Source: a bacterium (GTDB taxonomy: Bacteria; Sysuimicrobiota; Sysuimicrobiia; Sysuimicrobiales; Segetimicrobiaceae). Taken from it: DNA of 64,000 nucleotides. Positions 34,535 to 44,083 of this stretch are shown here, in pieces. The notes beneath the pieces were generated by a model that ran no database searches, was not told where the DNA came from, and worked only from the letters and a program-made list of their open reading frames with translations. The stretch lies in the NCBI GenBank assembly GCA_035691305.1, contig DASSJF010000059.1, forward strand, positions 1-64,000, written 5' to 3'. How positions within the stretch are numbered: position 1 is the stretch's first letter; every line of letters begins with the position of its first letter. Position numbers and translations under genes: made by a program.

Positions 34535-35370
34535 TGGCCTCCCAGCAGACGATCGCCTCCGCGCGCACCCTACGCGGCACCGGCCTGCACACCGGGCGGG
34601 ACGTCGCGATGGTGCTGCGCGCCGCGGAGCCGGGAACAGGCATCGTTTTCCGCCGCACGGACCGTCCAGGGGCGGAGATTCCCGCACGGCTCGACCGGGT
34701 TACCGGGACGGCGTCGTGCGTCGCGCTCGGCGGCGACGGCGGGGTGCGGACCGTTGAGCATCTGCTGTCGGCCGCCCGGGCGCTCGGCGTCGACAACCTG
34801 CTCGTCGACGTCGACGGCCCCGAGGTCCCCGGCATGGACGGAAGCGCGCTGCCGTTCGTCCTCGCGCTGCGGGAGGCCGGCCTGCGCGCCCAGGACACGC
34901 CACGCCGCGTGGTTCGGGTCGGCGTGCCGGCGTGGGCGGGAGACGGCGAGGGCGGGTGGGCGGTCGCGCTTCCGGCGGAGCGCCTCTCGATCACCTGCGT
35001 CGTCGCCCTCCGCGAGCCGGCCGCGCAGGAGCAGGCCGCCACGTTCGACGCCGCGGCGGACGGCTACGAGGAGACGATTGCACCGGCGCGAACGTGGGGA
35101 TACGAACGCGACGCCGCCGCGCTGCGCGCGCGGGGGCTGGCGCTGGGCGCCTCGCTCGAGAACACGCTCGCGATCGGCGGGCGGGGATTCCTCAACGCGC
35201 CGCGATTTCCAAACGAGCCGGCGCGCCACAAGGTACTGGACGTCCTGGGCGACCTCGCGCTGCTCGGCGCGGAGCTAAGGGCCGCCGTGATCGCGGTGCG
35301 CGCCGGCCACACACTGCACGTGGCGCTCGCGCGCGCGCTCGCCGCGCAGACGCAATCGGCGAGTTCGTAG
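34534..35370 (+). CDS. lpxC: UDP-3-O-acyl-N-acetylglucosamine deacetylase
   Basis: 278 residues, GTG overlapping the lpxD stop by one base (TAGTG). Committed, zinc-dependent step of lipid A synthesis. Zinc ligands and catalytic residues are visible: [16 protein letters not shown] (Glu-His pair), [17 protein letters not shown] (His, Lys, Asp), and [13 protein letters not shown] (general-acid His). The substrate loop [12 protein letters not shown] is also present. Slightly shorter than the E. coli enzyme (305). Confidence 0.95.
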   Translation: MASQQTIASARTLRGTGLHTGRDVAMVLRAAEPGTGIVFRRTDRPGAEIPARLDRVTGTASCVALGGDGGVRTVEHLLSAARALGVDNLLVDVDGPEVPGMDGSALPFVLALREAGLRAQDTPRRVVRVGVPAWAGDGEGGWAVALPAERLSITCVVALREPAAQEQAATFDAAADGYEETIAPARTWGYERDAAALRARGLALGASLENTLAIGGRGFLNAPRFPNEPARHKVLDVLGDLALLGAELRAAVIAVRAGHTLHVALARALAAQTQSASS

Positions 35371-35434
35371 CGGACCGCCTCGCCGCCGCTCCGCCGCGAT
35401 CCATGCGAGGCGGCCGGCCGACGCGAACGGAGGG

Positions 35435-35953
35435 ATGACGGTGAGCGGCGACAGACCCGGCCCGGGGACGATGGACGTCGAGGCGATCATGGCGCGCATC
35501 CCGCACCGGTACCCGCTGCTGCTCGTCGACCGGATCCTCGAAATCGAGCCGGGGCGGCGGATCGTCGGCCTCAAGAACGTCTCGGCGAACGAACCGTACT
35601 TCCAAGGGCATTTCCCCGGCCACCCCATCATGCCGGGCGTGCTCGTCGTAGAAGCGATGGCGCAGGTCGGCGGTGTGCTGGCCGCGTTGATGCCGGGCGC
35701 GGAGGGGCAGATCGCCTATTTCGCCGCGATCGACCGGTGCCGGTTCCGCCGGCCGGTCCGGCCCGGCGATCAGCTCATCACGGAGGTCGTGGTGCTCCGG
35801 ACGCGGTCGCGCATCGGCCAGATGCAGGCGACGGGCCGTGTCGACGGCGCCGTCGTCGCGGAAGGCATGTTCACGTATTCGATGGCGCCGCTCGACCGCG
35901 GGACGGGCGCGGCCGGTCCCGCAACACTCCGCGAGAGCGTGCCGCGTGCCTGA
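35435..35953 (+). CDS. fabZ: 3-hydroxyacyl-ACP dehydratase FabZ
   Basis: 172 residues with the hot-dog fold of FabZ. Motifs: [20 protein letters not shown], then the catalytic [20 protein letters not shown] with active-site His and Glu, and [20 protein letters not shown]. It dehydrates 3-hydroxyacyl-ACP in fatty acid elongation and competes with LpxA and LpxD for this substrate, which explains its place between lpxC and lpxA. The C-terminus extends about 20 residues past the usual end and overlaps the start of lpxA. Confidence 0.94.
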   Translation: MTVSGDRPGPGTMDVEAIMARIPHRYPLLLVDRILEIEPGRRIVGLKNVSANEPYFQGHFPGHPIMPGVLVVEAMAQVGGVLAALMPGAEGQIAYFAAIDRCRFRRPVRPGDQLITEVVVLRTRSRIGQMQATGRVDGAVVAEGMFTYSMAPLDRGTGAAGPATLRESVPRA

Positions 35954-36794
35954 CCCGCACTCGGCATCCCGGTCGGTCCGTCCGGCCTCGCCGGAGCCGG
36001 CGGCGGAAGGTCCGCCCGCCGTCCATCCGACGGCAATCGTTTCGCCGGGGGCGACGCTGGGTCCCGGCGTGCGAATCGGCGCGTACACGGTGATCGCCGA
36101 TCATGTGACGATCGGGCCGGGGACGTGGATCGGTCCGCACGTGGTCGTCGAGGAGTGGACGAGCCTCGGCCGCGACTGCCGGGTCGCCGCCGGGGCCATC
36201 CTGGGCGGCACCCCGCAGGACCGGCACTTCAACGGCGAGCGGAGCTATCTGCGGATCGGCGACCGGGTCGTGTTGCGGGAGTACGTTTCGATCAGCCGCG
36301 CCACGGGCGAGGACGAGGCCAGCACGATCGGTGACGACGCGCAGATCCTCGCCTACAGCCACGCCGGCCACAACTGCCGCATCGGCCGGGGCGTGATCAT
36401 CACCAATGGGTGCCAGCTCGCCGGGCACGTCGTGGTTGAAGATCTGGCCAACATCGGCGGGATGGCCGGCATAATCCAGTTCGCGCACGTCGGTACGCTC
36501 GCGATGGTCGGCGGCTTTACGCGCGTGGACAAGGATGTGCCGCCGTACATGCTGATCAACGGCACCCCGTACCGGACGGTGGCGATCAACCGGATCGGAC
36601 TCGAGCGGGCCGGCGTGCCCGACGACGTGCAGGCACAACTGCGGCGGGCGCACCGGCTGCTGGTCCGCTCCGGATTGGACCTCTCGCACGCGATCGAGCG
36701 GATCGCCGCGGAGTGCGGCGGCGGGGCGGAGGTGCGCCACCTGGTGGAGTTTCTCCGGGCCAGCCAGGAACGCGGCACGGGCATCCGGCGGTGA
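35946..36794 (+). CDS. lpxA: UDP-N-acetylglucosamine acyltransferase
   Basis: About 282 residues from GTG 35946, which overlaps the fabZ stop by 8 nt. First step of lipid A synthesis: 3-O-acylation of UDP-GlcNAc. After about 25 variable residues come hexapeptide repeats beginning [34 protein letters not shown] and [20 protein letters not shown] (catalytic His) are diagnostic, followed by [20 protein letters not shown]. The helical tail ([20 protein letters not shown]) is normal. Next comes lpxI with a GTGA overlap. Confidence 0.95.
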   Translation: MPDPHSASRSVRPASPEPAAEGPPAVHPTAIVSPGATLGPGVRIGAYTVIADHVTIGPGTWIGPHVVVEEWTSLGRDCRVAAGAILGGTPQDRHFNGERSYLRIGDRVVLREYVSISRATGEDEASTIGDDAQILAYSHAGHNCRIGRGVIITNGCQLAGHVVVEDLANIGGMAGIIQFAHVGTLAMVGGFTRVDKDVPPYMLINGTPYRTVAINRIGLERAGVPDDVQAQLRRAHRLLVRSGLDLSHAIERIAAECGGGAEVRHLVEFLRASQERGTGIRR

Positions 36795-37660
36795 GCCCGG
36801 GCGGCGGCTGTGATGATATCGCGGCCGGCGGACCCGCCGGCGCGGTCGGTGTCATCGCGGGACGCGGCGTTCTGCCGGTCGAGATCGCCGAGGGGGCGCG
36901 CCGCGAGGGGCGCCGCGTCGTTTGCGTCAACGTGTTCGACGCGGATCCGCGGCTCGGCGAGATCGCGGATGCCTACGAGACGATCGCGATCGGCCGCCTC
37001 GGTGCGTTGGTCGAGGCGTTCCGCTCCCGAGGCGTGCGGGAGATCGTGCTGGCCGGCAAAGTGGACAAGCTCGCGGCGGCCGGCGCCGCGTCGTTCGACG
37101 CGCTCGGCCGCGCGGTCGCGAGCCGCCTCACGGACTTCGGCGACGCGAGCATCCTCGCCGCGCTCGTGGCGGCGCTCGAAGAGTCGGGCTTCGTCGTCGC
37201 GCCGCAGGCGCGGTACGCGCCCCATCTCGTCGCCCCGGCGGGCGTGCTCGGCCGCCGGGCTCCCACGACCGAGGAAGCGCGCGACATCGCGCTCGGCGGC
37301 CGGATCGCGTCCGCGGTCGCCGGTCTCGACATCGGGCAGGCCGTCGCCGTGCGGCGCGGCATCGTGATCGCCGTCGAAGCGGTCGAAGGCACCGACGCGA
37401 TGATCACGCGCGCCGGCTCGCACGGCGGCGGCATCGTCATCGTCAAGGTCGGGCGTCCGCGGCAGGATCCGCGATACGATCTGCCGGCCGTCGGGCCGCG
37501 GACGGTCGCCGCGCTCGCGGCCGCGGGCGGCGCCGTGCTGGCCGTCGAGGCCGAGCGCACGCTGCTCCTCGAGCGCGCGCGGCTGATCGCGTGCGCCGAC
37601 GACGCGGGCATCGCCGTCGCGGCCGTCGCCCTCGGCGCAGACGGGGCCGCGCCGGCCTGA
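36791..37660 (+). CDS. lpxI: UDP-2,3-diacylglucosamine pyrophosphatase LpxI (DUF1009)
   Basis: About 289 residues from GTG 36791, overlapping the lpxA stop (GTGA). It splits UDP-2,3-diacylglucosamine to lipid X, replacing LpxH. Family features: VGVIAGRGVLPVEIAEGARR at the N-terminus, VREIVLAGKVDKLAAAG, LTDFGDASILAALVAALEES, then DIGQAVAVRRGIVIAVEAVE and GTDAMITRAG near the catalytic region, and QDPRYDLPAVGPRTVAAL. Position between lpxA and lpxB supports the call. The N-terminal about 15 residues are Gly-rich and partly encoded by a palindromic GC stretch. Confidence 0.93.
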   Translation: MSPGGGCDDIAAGGPAGAVGVIAGRGVLPVEIAEGARREGRRVVCVNVFDADPRLGEIADAYETIAIGRLGALVEAFRSRGVREIVLAGKVDKLAAAGAASFDALGRAVASRLTDFGDASILAALVAALEESGFVVAPQARYAPHLVAPAGVLGRRAPTTEEARDIALGGRIASAVAGLDIGQAVAVRRGIVIAVEAVEGTDAMITRAGSHGGGIVIVKVGRPRQDPRYDLPAVGPRTVAALAAAGGAVLAVEAERTLLLERARLIACADDAGIAVAAVALGADGAAPA

Positions 37661-37665
37661 TCCAG

Positions 37666-38820
37666 GTGGGACGGCGCGTCTTCGTCGTCGCCGGCGAAGT
37701 CTCGGGAGACCATCAGGCGGCGCGGCTGATCGGAGAGTTGCGGCGGGCCAGGCCGGCTCTCGAAATCGTCGCCGCCGGGGGCCGCCTCATGGCGGCCTCG
37801 GGCGCCCGAATCCTGGTCGACAGCACGGCCTGGGGCGTCATCGGCTACGCTGAAGCCTACGTCCGCCTTCCGGTCTTCGCGCTCCGGTACTTCCGACTCG
37901 TACGGCTGATCGAGCGCGCGCGTCCGGACCTCCTGCTGTTGGTCGACTTTCCCGGTATGAACCGAGAGCTGGTGCGGCGGTTCTCCGGCCGGGTGCCCAT
38001 CGTGTACTTCGTCCCGCCGCAGACCTACGCGCGGCGCGGGCGTTCCGCGGCACGCATGGCCGCGGCCTCGGTGCGGCTCCTGGCGATCCTGCCCTTCGAG
38101 GCGGAGGCGTACCGGCGCGCGGGGGCGGATGCCGTCTACGTCGGGCACCCCGCGGTCGACGAACGGCCGCGCGCGAACGCTCGGGCCGGCGGTGATTTCA
38201 CGGCGGCCGGCGGCCCGCGCGTCGCGCTGCTTCCGGGAAGCCGCGTCCAGGAAGTCCGCGCGCTGTTGCCGCCGATACTCGCGGCGGCGCGTGAGCTCGC
38301 GGCCCGCCGCGGTGCCCGCTTCGTGCTGCCGCTCGCCTCGCCGCACCTCCGAGGCGAGGTGGCCGCCGCGATCGCGGCGGCCGGCGTGCCGGTGCGTGTC
38401 GCCGACGGCCGGGCCGTCGACACGATGGCCGCGGCGGACGCGGCGGTGCTGGCGTCGGGGACGGCGGCGGTGGAGGCCGCCTGCGCCGGTGTCCCGATGG
38501 TGGTCGTGTACCGGGTGTCGCCGCTCACGGCGTGGATCGCGCGGCGGTTTGTTATCAACGAGGACCTCGAGCGCACGGGGTTTTCGATTCCCAATATCGT
38601 CCTCGGCCGCCGGGCCGTGCCGGAGCTGCTGCAGCGTTCGGTGACCGGGCCGCGCATCGCGCGCGAGGTGGAAGCGCTGCTCGACCCTGCGGCGGCCGCG
38701 CGCGTGCGCGAGGACCTCGCCGAAGTGCGCCGCCGCCTCGGCCCTCCCGGCGCCGTCGAACGCGCTGCGGCGGAGGTGCTCGCAGCGCTGGACAGCGGGG
38801 CGAAGGCCACGATACCATAG
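37666..38820 (+). CDS. lpxB: Lipid-A-disaccharide synthase
   Basis: About 384 residues from GTG 37666; E. coli LpxB has 382. It joins lipid X and UDP-diacylglucosamine. Motifs: VFVVAGEVSGDHQAARLIGE, GARILVDSTAWGVIGYAEAY, LLLLVDFPGMNRELVRRF, VPIVYFVPPQTYARRGRSAA (usually YYISPQVWAW), ALLPGSRVQEVRALLPPIL, and AAVLASGTAAVEAACAGVPM followed by VVVYRVSPLTAW. No lpxK, Kdo transferase or late acyltransferase gene follows; export genes come next. Confidence 0.94.
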   Translation: MGRRVFVVAGEVSGDHQAARLIGELRRARPALEIVAAGGRLMAASGARILVDSTAWGVIGYAEAYVRLPVFALRYFRLVRLIERARPDLLLLVDFPGMNRELVRRFSGRVPIVYFVPPQTYARRGRSAARMAAASVRLLAILPFEAEAYRRAGADAVYVGHPAVDERPRANARAGGDFTAAGGPRVALLPGSRVQEVRALLPPILAAARELAARRGARFVLPLASPHLRGEVAAAIAAAGVPVRVADGRAVDTMAAADAAVLASGTAAVEAACAGVPMVVVYRVSPLTAWIARRFVINEDLERTGFSIPNIVLGRRAVPELLQRSVTGPRIAREVEALLDPAAAARVREDLAEVRRRLGPPGAVERAAAEVLAALDSGAKATIP

Positions 38821-38951
38821 CCGTGTATGCCTGCGGCGGACCGCCTACGGGGGGACCGCCGGCCGGGCGGCCGGTCACCAGGAAACCAGAGCCGCCACGA
38901 TGCAACTGCAGCCCTCCGGCAACGTGGAGCGGTGAACGAACGGAGCGCTTG

Positions 38952-39665
38952 ATGAGCCAGTTGTGGACGATCCATCTGCGGCGCCTCGCGCTGTGGGCGA
39001 TTCCCGTGGTGCTGGTGGCGGCGCTCGTCTGGAGCGCGCTGCCGCGCGGCGGCGGGGAGCCGGTGACGCCGCCCAAACTGCCTCCGGCCCCGGCGGAGTC
39101 CTCGGCGTCTCCGCCGACGGCTGGCGGCTCGGGACAGGCCGGCGGCGCCTCCGGCACGGAGACCGCACGACCGCGGGGCGGAACGGGTTCGCCGAGCGCA
39201 GGGACACCGTCGGCGGAAGCGCAGCGTCCGGCCGCCGGCATGGCCTCCGGCGAGATCAAAGCCGGCAACCTCGTCGGCACCGACGACAAGGGGCACATGC
39301 GGTGGCAGATCCTCGCGGACGACATGACGCTGCAGCAGGCGCAGCAGACGGTCGCACTCAAGCACGTGCGCGCGACCTTTTTCGACAGAGACGGTTCGCG
39401 CATGCTGGTGAACGGCGACACCGGCACCTACGATACGCGGAGCCGCGAGGTGACCGTCGGCGGCAACGTACACGGGGTGACGAGCACCGGCCGCGAATTG
39501 TACGCCGACTCCGTGTACTACTCGCCGCGCTCGCAGCAGGTCGAGGGACGCGGGCACGTTCGCGTCGTCCAGGAGCGCGTCATCATGTACGCGGACAGCA
39601 TGGTCTCGGATCTGACGCTCGGCCAGACCCGTTTCTTCGGCAACGTCCACATGACGCTGCGGTAA
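38952..39665 (+). CDS. lptC: LPS export protein LptC
   Basis: About 237 residues from ATG 38952. An N-terminal membrane anchor (LALWAIPVVLVAALVWSAL) is followed by an unusually long Pro/Gly/Ser/Ala-rich linker (about residues 30-95), then a beta-jellyroll LptC domain: GHMRWQILADDMTLQQAQQT, VKHVRATFF-like strands, RMLVNGDTGTYDTRSREVTV, and QVEGRGHVRVVQERVIMYAD. It links the inner-membrane ABC exporter to the LptA bridge. The long linker is atypical and may span a thicker periplasm. The stop overlaps the ATG of lptA (TAATG). Confidence 0.88.
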   Translation: MSQLWTIHLRRLALWAIPVVLVAALVWSALPRGGGEPVTPPKLPPAPAESSASPPTAGGSGQAGGASGTETARPRGGTGSPSAGTPSAEAQRPAAGMASGEIKAGNLVGTDDKGHMRWQILADDMTLQQAQQTVALKHVRATFFDRDGSRMLVNGDTGTYDTRSREVTVGGNVHGVTSTGRELYADSVYYSPRSQQVEGRGHVRVVQERVIMYADSMVSDLTLGQTRFFGNVHMTLR

Positions 39666-40588
39666 TGACGCGGATCGACAACCGGGCCGGCAGTCCCTTG
39701 CGGTTCGTGTGGTGCGCGGCGGCCGCGTTGGCGTTCGCCGTGACCGCTGCGCCGGCTTCGATCGCCGCGCCGCCCCTCTCGGGAAACAGTCTGCGACATG
39801 CGCAGGCGTCGCCGGAAGAAACGCCCAAAGGTCCACCCGTTCCGGTCGACGTGGCCGGCGCCGACCGCATCGAATACGATGCGGCCGCGCAGTCCTACAC
39901 GTTCATCGGCGCGCACGTGGTCGTCACCCGGGGCGACGAGAAGCTCGAATCCTCGGAGATCCATTACGACGGCGCGAAGCGCCGCGCCGTGCTGCCCCAC
40001 CACGGCAGGATGTCGTCGCCGACGATGGGGCTGGAGGCCGACGCGATCACCGCCGACCTCGGTACGCGGCACGTGCTGGCCGAGGGCGACGTGCAGGGAA
40101 AGTTTTTGGACAAGGGGGTGTGGGCGACGGTGACCGCGGCGCGTGTCGAGGCGGACGACCGGCCCGATCTCCGCCGCGTCGAGGCGTCCGGGAACGCGAT
40201 CGTCACCCGCGGCGACCAGCAGCTGCGCGGCAGCCGGATCGTCTATGACCGCACGGCGCAGCACGGGACCGTGGAGGGCCGCGCCGTCGCCGTGCGCGGT
40301 GGCGACCGCCTCGAGGCCGATCACATCGAGGGCAATCTTGCGACGAACGACGGTGAGGCGACCGGGCACGTCGTGTTCGACCGTCCGGCGACCCATATGC
40401 ACGGCACCGCGGACCGCGCGACGTATTCCGGCGCCGGCGACACGGTGGTGCTGATCGGCCACGCCGTCGTGACGCGGGACCGGGACAGTCTGGAGGGCGA
40501 GCGCGTCACCGTGCACCTGCGCACCAACAGCGCGGTGGCCGACGGCCACCCGAAGATCGTCGCCTACCCCACCGACACATCGCCGTGA
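39665..40588 (+). CDS. lptA: LPS transport protein LptA (OstA-like)
   Basis: 307 residues, ATG overlapping the lptC stop. A signal peptide (about residues 10-35) precedes repeated OstA-type strands: GADRIEYDAAAQSYTFIGAH, EAD-x-I-x-x-D patterns at ATMGLEADAITADLG-like positions, GNAIVTRGDQQLRGSRIVYD and GHAVVTRDRDSLEGERVTVH. It forms the periplasmic bridge for LPS. It is longer than E. coli LptA (185) and contains more repeats, which may reflect a long bridge or partly cover for a separate LptD, which is not found in this window. Confidence 0.88.
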   Translation: MTRIDNRAGSPLRFVWCAAAALAFAVTAAPASIAAPPLSGNSLRHAQASPEETPKGPPVPVDVAGADRIEYDAAAQSYTFIGAHVVVTRGDEKLESSEIHYDGAKRRAVLPHHGRMSSPTMGLEADAITADLGTRHVLAEGDVQGKFLDKGVWATVTAARVEADDRPDLRRVEASGNAIVTRGDQQLRGSRIVYDRTAQHGTVEGRAVAVRGGDRLEADHIEGNLATNDGEATGHVVFDRPATHMHGTADRATYSGAGDTVVLIGHAVVTRDRDSLEGERVTVHLRTNSAVADGHPKIVAYPTDTSP

Positions 40589-41385
40589 ACGTTCCCGCGG
40601 CGTCCACGCCGGCGGACCGTCCAGCGGCGGGCCCGCCGGCCACGATGAAATCACAGCCGAACGCGGGCACGCTCCGCGCCGAAGGCCTCGTCAAGCGCTA
40701 CAACGGGCGCACGGTCGTGGACCACGTGTCGCTGACCGCCCGGCCTGGCGAGATCGTCGGTCTTTTGGGCCCGAACGGCGCGGGCAAGACCACGACGTTC
40801 TACATGATCGTCGGCCTCGTCCGTCCCGACGCCGGCGACGTGTGGATCGGCGGCGCGGCGGTCAGCGACGAGCCGGTGGACGTGCGGATCCGCGCCGGCA
40901 TCGGCTACCTGGCCCAGGAGCCGTCGGTCTTCAGACGTCTGACCGTGATCGAAAACGTGCTGCTCGTGCTCGAGCAGCGCGAGCCGTCTCGGGCCGCGCG
41001 CGAGCGGCGCGCCGTCGAACTGCTCGAAGAGTTTCACCTGGAGGGACTCGCCGGGCAGCCGGCCTGGACGCTCTCGGGCGGTGAGCGGCGCCGCGTCGAG
41101 ATCGCCCGCGCGCTTGCGCTCGACCCCTCGTTTCTCCTCCTCGACGAGCCGTTCACCGGCATCGATCCGATCTCGATTCAGGACCTGCAGCGGACCGTCC
41201 GCTACCTCCGCGAGCGCGGGCTCGGCGTCATCATCACCGACCACAACGTCCGCGAAACGCTGCAGATCACGGACCGGGCGGCGATCATTCACGACGGCCG
41301 CATCGTGGCCAGCGGGGCTCCCGAGCGCATTCTCGAGAGCCCCGAGGCGCGCCAGGTATATCTCGGCGAGGGGTTCCGGCTGTGA
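40585..41385 (+). CDS. lptB: LPS export ABC ATPase LptB
   Basis: 266 residues, GTG 40585 overlapping the lptA stop (GTGA). A variable 28-residue Pro/Ala-rich leader precedes the ATPase. Walker A is GLLGPNGAGKTTTFYMIVGL, the signature TLSGGERRRVEIARALAL, Walker B FLLLDEPFTGIDPISIQDLQ, and the switch His in GVIITDHNVRETL. These are diagnostic for LptB rather than other ABC ATPases. It powers LPS extraction with the LptF/G-type permease encoded next. Confidence 0.95.
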   Translation: MNVPAASTPADRPAAGPPATMKSQPNAGTLRAEGLVKRYNGRTVVDHVSLTARPGEIVGLLGPNGAGKTTTFYMIVGLVRPDAGDVWIGGAAVSDEPVDVRIRAGIGYLAQEPSVFRRLTVIENVLLVLEQREPSRAARERRAVELLEEFHLEGLAGQPAWTLSGGERRRVEIARALALDPSFLLLDEPFTGIDPISIQDLQRTVRYLRERGLGVIITDHNVRETLQITDRAAIIHDGRIVASGAPERILESPEARQVYLGEGFRL

Positions 41386-42467
41386 CGATGACCCTGCTCG
41401 ACCGCCTTCTCGTCTCCGAGGTCGGCTCGTCCTTCGGGGTGGCGCTCGGGCTGTTCACCGTCCTGCTCGTTATGAACCACCTGTTCTACCTGGCCCGGCT
41501 CATCATCGGTCAGGGCATCGCGATTCAGATCGCCCTCGTGCTGATGGTCTACAAGATCCCGTATTTCATCGCGTTCAGCGCCCCGATGGGCGCGCTGCTC
41601 GCGACCGTCTGGGGCATGGGCCGGCTGGCCGACCACAACGAGCTGGCCGCGTTGCGCGTGTCGGGAGTGAGCCTCGTGCGGATCGCCGCGCCGATCGTCG
41701 CCGTGGGCGTCGTCGTCGCGGCCGGCACCCTCGTCTTCACCGAGGGGGTCGTCAGCCTGAGCGAGGACCAGTATCGGGTGGCGATGGCCGACGTCATGGC
41801 GCGCGGGCCGGAGCTGCATCCGGTGGAGAACGTGTTCTTCCAGGCGCCGATCCCGCAGGGCAACGCGTTGTACAGCGCGCGCCGGTACGAGCCGAGGACA
41901 CGGACCCTGCAGGCCGTGACGGTCGTCTACATGACGCCGCGGCAGCCCCTCGAGGTCATCGAGGCCGACCACGCCAACTACGCCCAGGGCACCCAGTGGA
42001 CGTTCGAGAACGGCCACATGTACGTGCTCTCCGAAGGCCAGATGGTCTCGACGAAGTTCGACACGCTCCGCGTCACCGTGCCGCGGTCGCCGCAGGACTT
42101 CACGCTCGCGCCGAAGCAGCCCGCCGACATGAGCGTGCGCGAGCTGTTCGGCGAGATCGCGCGGTACCGGCGCAACGGCGGCGACGTGCGGCCGTTCGTC
42201 GGCGAAGTGAACACGAAGGTGGCGACCGCGTTGAGCTCAGTGGCGTTCGTTCTGCTGGCCGTGCCGCTCAGCATCCGGCCGCATCGGTCCGGGCCGAGCA
42301 TGGGCTTCGGCATGAGCATCCTCGTCCTCGTGGGGTACTACATCGTCGCCATCCCGGCGCAGCTGGCCTCCGACGGGCACGCGCTCTCGCCCATCCTCGC
42401 GGCGTGGCTGCCTGATCTGCTCGTCGGCGCCGCGGGCGTGATTCTGTTGATGCGGGCGGCGCGTTGA
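41382..42467 (+). CDS. LptF/LptG family LPS export permease
   Basis: 361 residues, GTG 41382 overlapping the lptB stop (GTGA). Family layout: two pairs of N-terminal membrane helices (SFGVALGLFTVLLVMNHLFY, YKIPYFIAFSAPMGALLATV), the coupling stretch MGRLADHNELAALRVSGVSL, a periplasmic beta-jellyroll domain (about residues 125-265), and two to three C-terminal helices ending in the family tail. E. coli uses an LptF-LptG heterodimer; only one permease gene is here, so it may form a homodimer or pair with a distant partner. Confidence 0.92.
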   Translation: MTMTLLDRLLVSEVGSSFGVALGLFTVLLVMNHLFYLARLIIGQGIAIQIALVLMVYKIPYFIAFSAPMGALLATVWGMGRLADHNELAALRVSGVSLVRIAAPIVAVGVVVAAGTLVFTEGVVSLSEDQYRVAMADVMARGPELHPVENVFFQAPIPQGNALYSARRYEPRTRTLQAVTVVYMTPRQPLEVIEADHANYAQGTQWTFENGHMYVLSEGQMVSTKFDTLRVTVPRSPQDFTLAPKQPADMSVRELFGEIARYRRNGGDVRPFVGEVNTKVATALSSVAFVLLAVPLSIRPHRSGPSMGFGMSILVLVGYYIVAIPAQLASDGHALSPILAAWLPDLLVGAAGVILLMRAAR

Positions 42468-44083
42468 GAGCGCCGGACTCCGGCCGCGAACGCCTCCTCC
42501 TCGGTTTCGTCCTCGCCTTCGCGGCGGGGCTCTTCCTGTTCTATCTCGGCGCCGGCAGCTTCTGGGACGTCGACGAGCCGCGGTTCGCCGAAGCGGGCCG
42601 CGAGATTCTCGCGACCGGCGATCCCCTGACCCAGCACCTGAACGGTGCCTTGTGGCTCGGCCAGCCGCCGCTCTGGATCTGGCTGCAGGCCGCGTCCGGC
42701 GCGGTGCTCGGCTTCTCGGAATGGTCGGCGCGCGTCTGGGCGGCGCTCTTCGGCGTCGCGGGCGTCTACGCGACGTACCTGCTCGGCCGCGAGTGGTTTG
42801 GCCCGCGCACCGGCCTGTTGAGCGCCCTCGTGCTCACCACCACCCTCGCGTACGCGGTGACGTCGCGGCTCGCCGTGCTCGACACCGCCGCGGTCACCTG
42901 GATGGTGCTCGCCCTGCGGGCGGGCTATCGCGCGTACCGGGAGGGCCGGCGGGGCGACTACGTCTGGTCGGCGCTGTTTCTCGGCCTCTGCGTGCTCACC
43001 CGGGGGCCCGGGACCGTCGTGCTGCCGGCGGCCGCGGTGCTGCTGTTCCTCGCCTACCGGCGGTCGCTCGGCCGGCTGCGCGACGTGCCGTGGCTGCCGG
43101 CCGCGGGCGCCTTTCTCGCGGTGTCCGCGCCCTGGTACGCGGTGGAGACCGCGCGATACGGCCGGGGGTTTCTCGACGCGGCGGTCCTGGGCCACGTCGT
43201 GCCGCGCGTGACCCCGCCCCCGGGCGCGCACGCGCGGACGCTGCTCACGGACTCGGCGATCGTCGCGGTCGGCGCGATCCCGTGGACGGCCTTCCTGCCG
43301 GGCGCCGCGGGGTATCACTACCTCCGCCGCTGGCAGGACGGGAGTCTCCTCTGCCTGCTCTGGGCCGCGCTCGTCTTCGTCCTGGTCGCGGCGGCGGGGG
43401 AACGCCTCCCCGCAGACGTGCTGCCGCTGTTTCCGGTGGCGGCGATCGCCGTCGGGCGTCTGTGGGAAGAGTTCCTTTTCGAAGGCGCAGGGCGCCTCGG
43501 CAGGACCCTCGGCGCGTCGTTCGTGCTGCAGATCGGGGTCGTCGTGCTGCTCGTCGTTGGGGCCGCCGAGTTCGCGACGACCCGCTACCCCCGCGAGTTC
43601 GCCGCGGTGCGGGATTTTCTGCTGGCTCCCATCGGCGCGCTCGTCCTCGGCACCGGCGTATCGGCCGTGCTCTTTCGCGTGCGCCGGTACACGGCCGCCT
43701 TTCTGTCCCTGGCCGCGGCGACCGCGGTGTTCATCGGCGTGCTCTACGCCGGCACCCTGCCGGCCGTCGAAACGCAGAAAGCGATGAAGCCGCTCGCCAC
43801 CGCGCTGGCGGCGCGCCTGCATCCCGGCGACCGCGTGGCGGCCTACATGATCGAGGCGCCCGCCGCGCTCGTCTTCTACGCCGGGCATACGGTCGTGCCG
43901 ATCGGCGATGCGGCGGCCCTGCGCCGCGATCTCTGCGCGCCGGGGAGGGTCTTCGTCGTCGCGCGCCGCGACGACCTCGCGGCCGCCTCGGGCCTGCCGG
44001 CAGGGCTCCAACTCGTCGATTCGTACGGTCCGTACGTTGTCGAGATGAAGCCGCCCCAGCTCGTGTGCGGAGGCGCCTCATAG
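42464..44083 (+). CDS. ArnT-like GT39 family membrane glycosyltransferase
   Basis: 539 residues, TTG 42464 overlapping the permease stop (TTGA). It has the first-loop acidic motif DVDEPRFAEAGREILATG (Asp-Glu catalytic candidates), LWLGQPPLWIWLQAASGAVL, AARL-like helices (about ten to twelve in total), TRGPGTVVLPAAAVLLF, and a C-terminal soluble domain of about 100 residues (RVAAYMIEAPAALVFYAG). ArnT moves 4-amino-arabinose from undecaprenyl phosphate to lipid A. Its place after the LPS export genes suggests decoration of lipid A or another surface glycan; the sugar is unknown. Confidence 0.85.
   Translation: MRAPDSGRERLLLGFVLAFAAGLFLFYLGAGSFWDVDEPRFAEAGREILATGDPLTQHLNGALWLGQPPLWIWLQAASGAVLGFSEWSARVWAALFGVAGVYATYLLGREWFGPRTGLLSALVLTTTLAYAVTSRLAVLDTAAVTWMVLALRAGYRAYREGRRGDYVWSALFLGLCVLTRGPGTVVLPAAAVLLFLAYRRSLGRLRDVPWLPAAGAFLAVSAPWYAVETARYGRGFLDAAVLGHVVPRVTPPPGAHARTLLTDSAIVAVGAIPWTAFLPGAAGYHYLRRWQDGSLLCLLWAALVFVLVAAAGERLPADVLPLFPVAAIAVGRLWEEFLFEGAGRLGRTLGASFVLQIGVVVLLVVGAAEFATTRYPREFAAVRDFLLAPIGALVLGTGVSAVLFRVRRYTAAFLSLAAATAVFIGVLYAGTLPAVETQKAMKPLATALAARLHPGDRVAAYMIEAPAALVFYAGHTVVPIGDAAALRRDLCAPGRVFVVARRDDLAAASGLPAGLQLVDSYGPYVVEMKPPQLVCGGAS

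Noticed and set aside
38835-38845. Third copy of the 41-bp intergenic repeat
   Set aside because: Only the 11-bp palindrome GGCGGACCGCC is shared; such short matches are expected by chance at this GC content.
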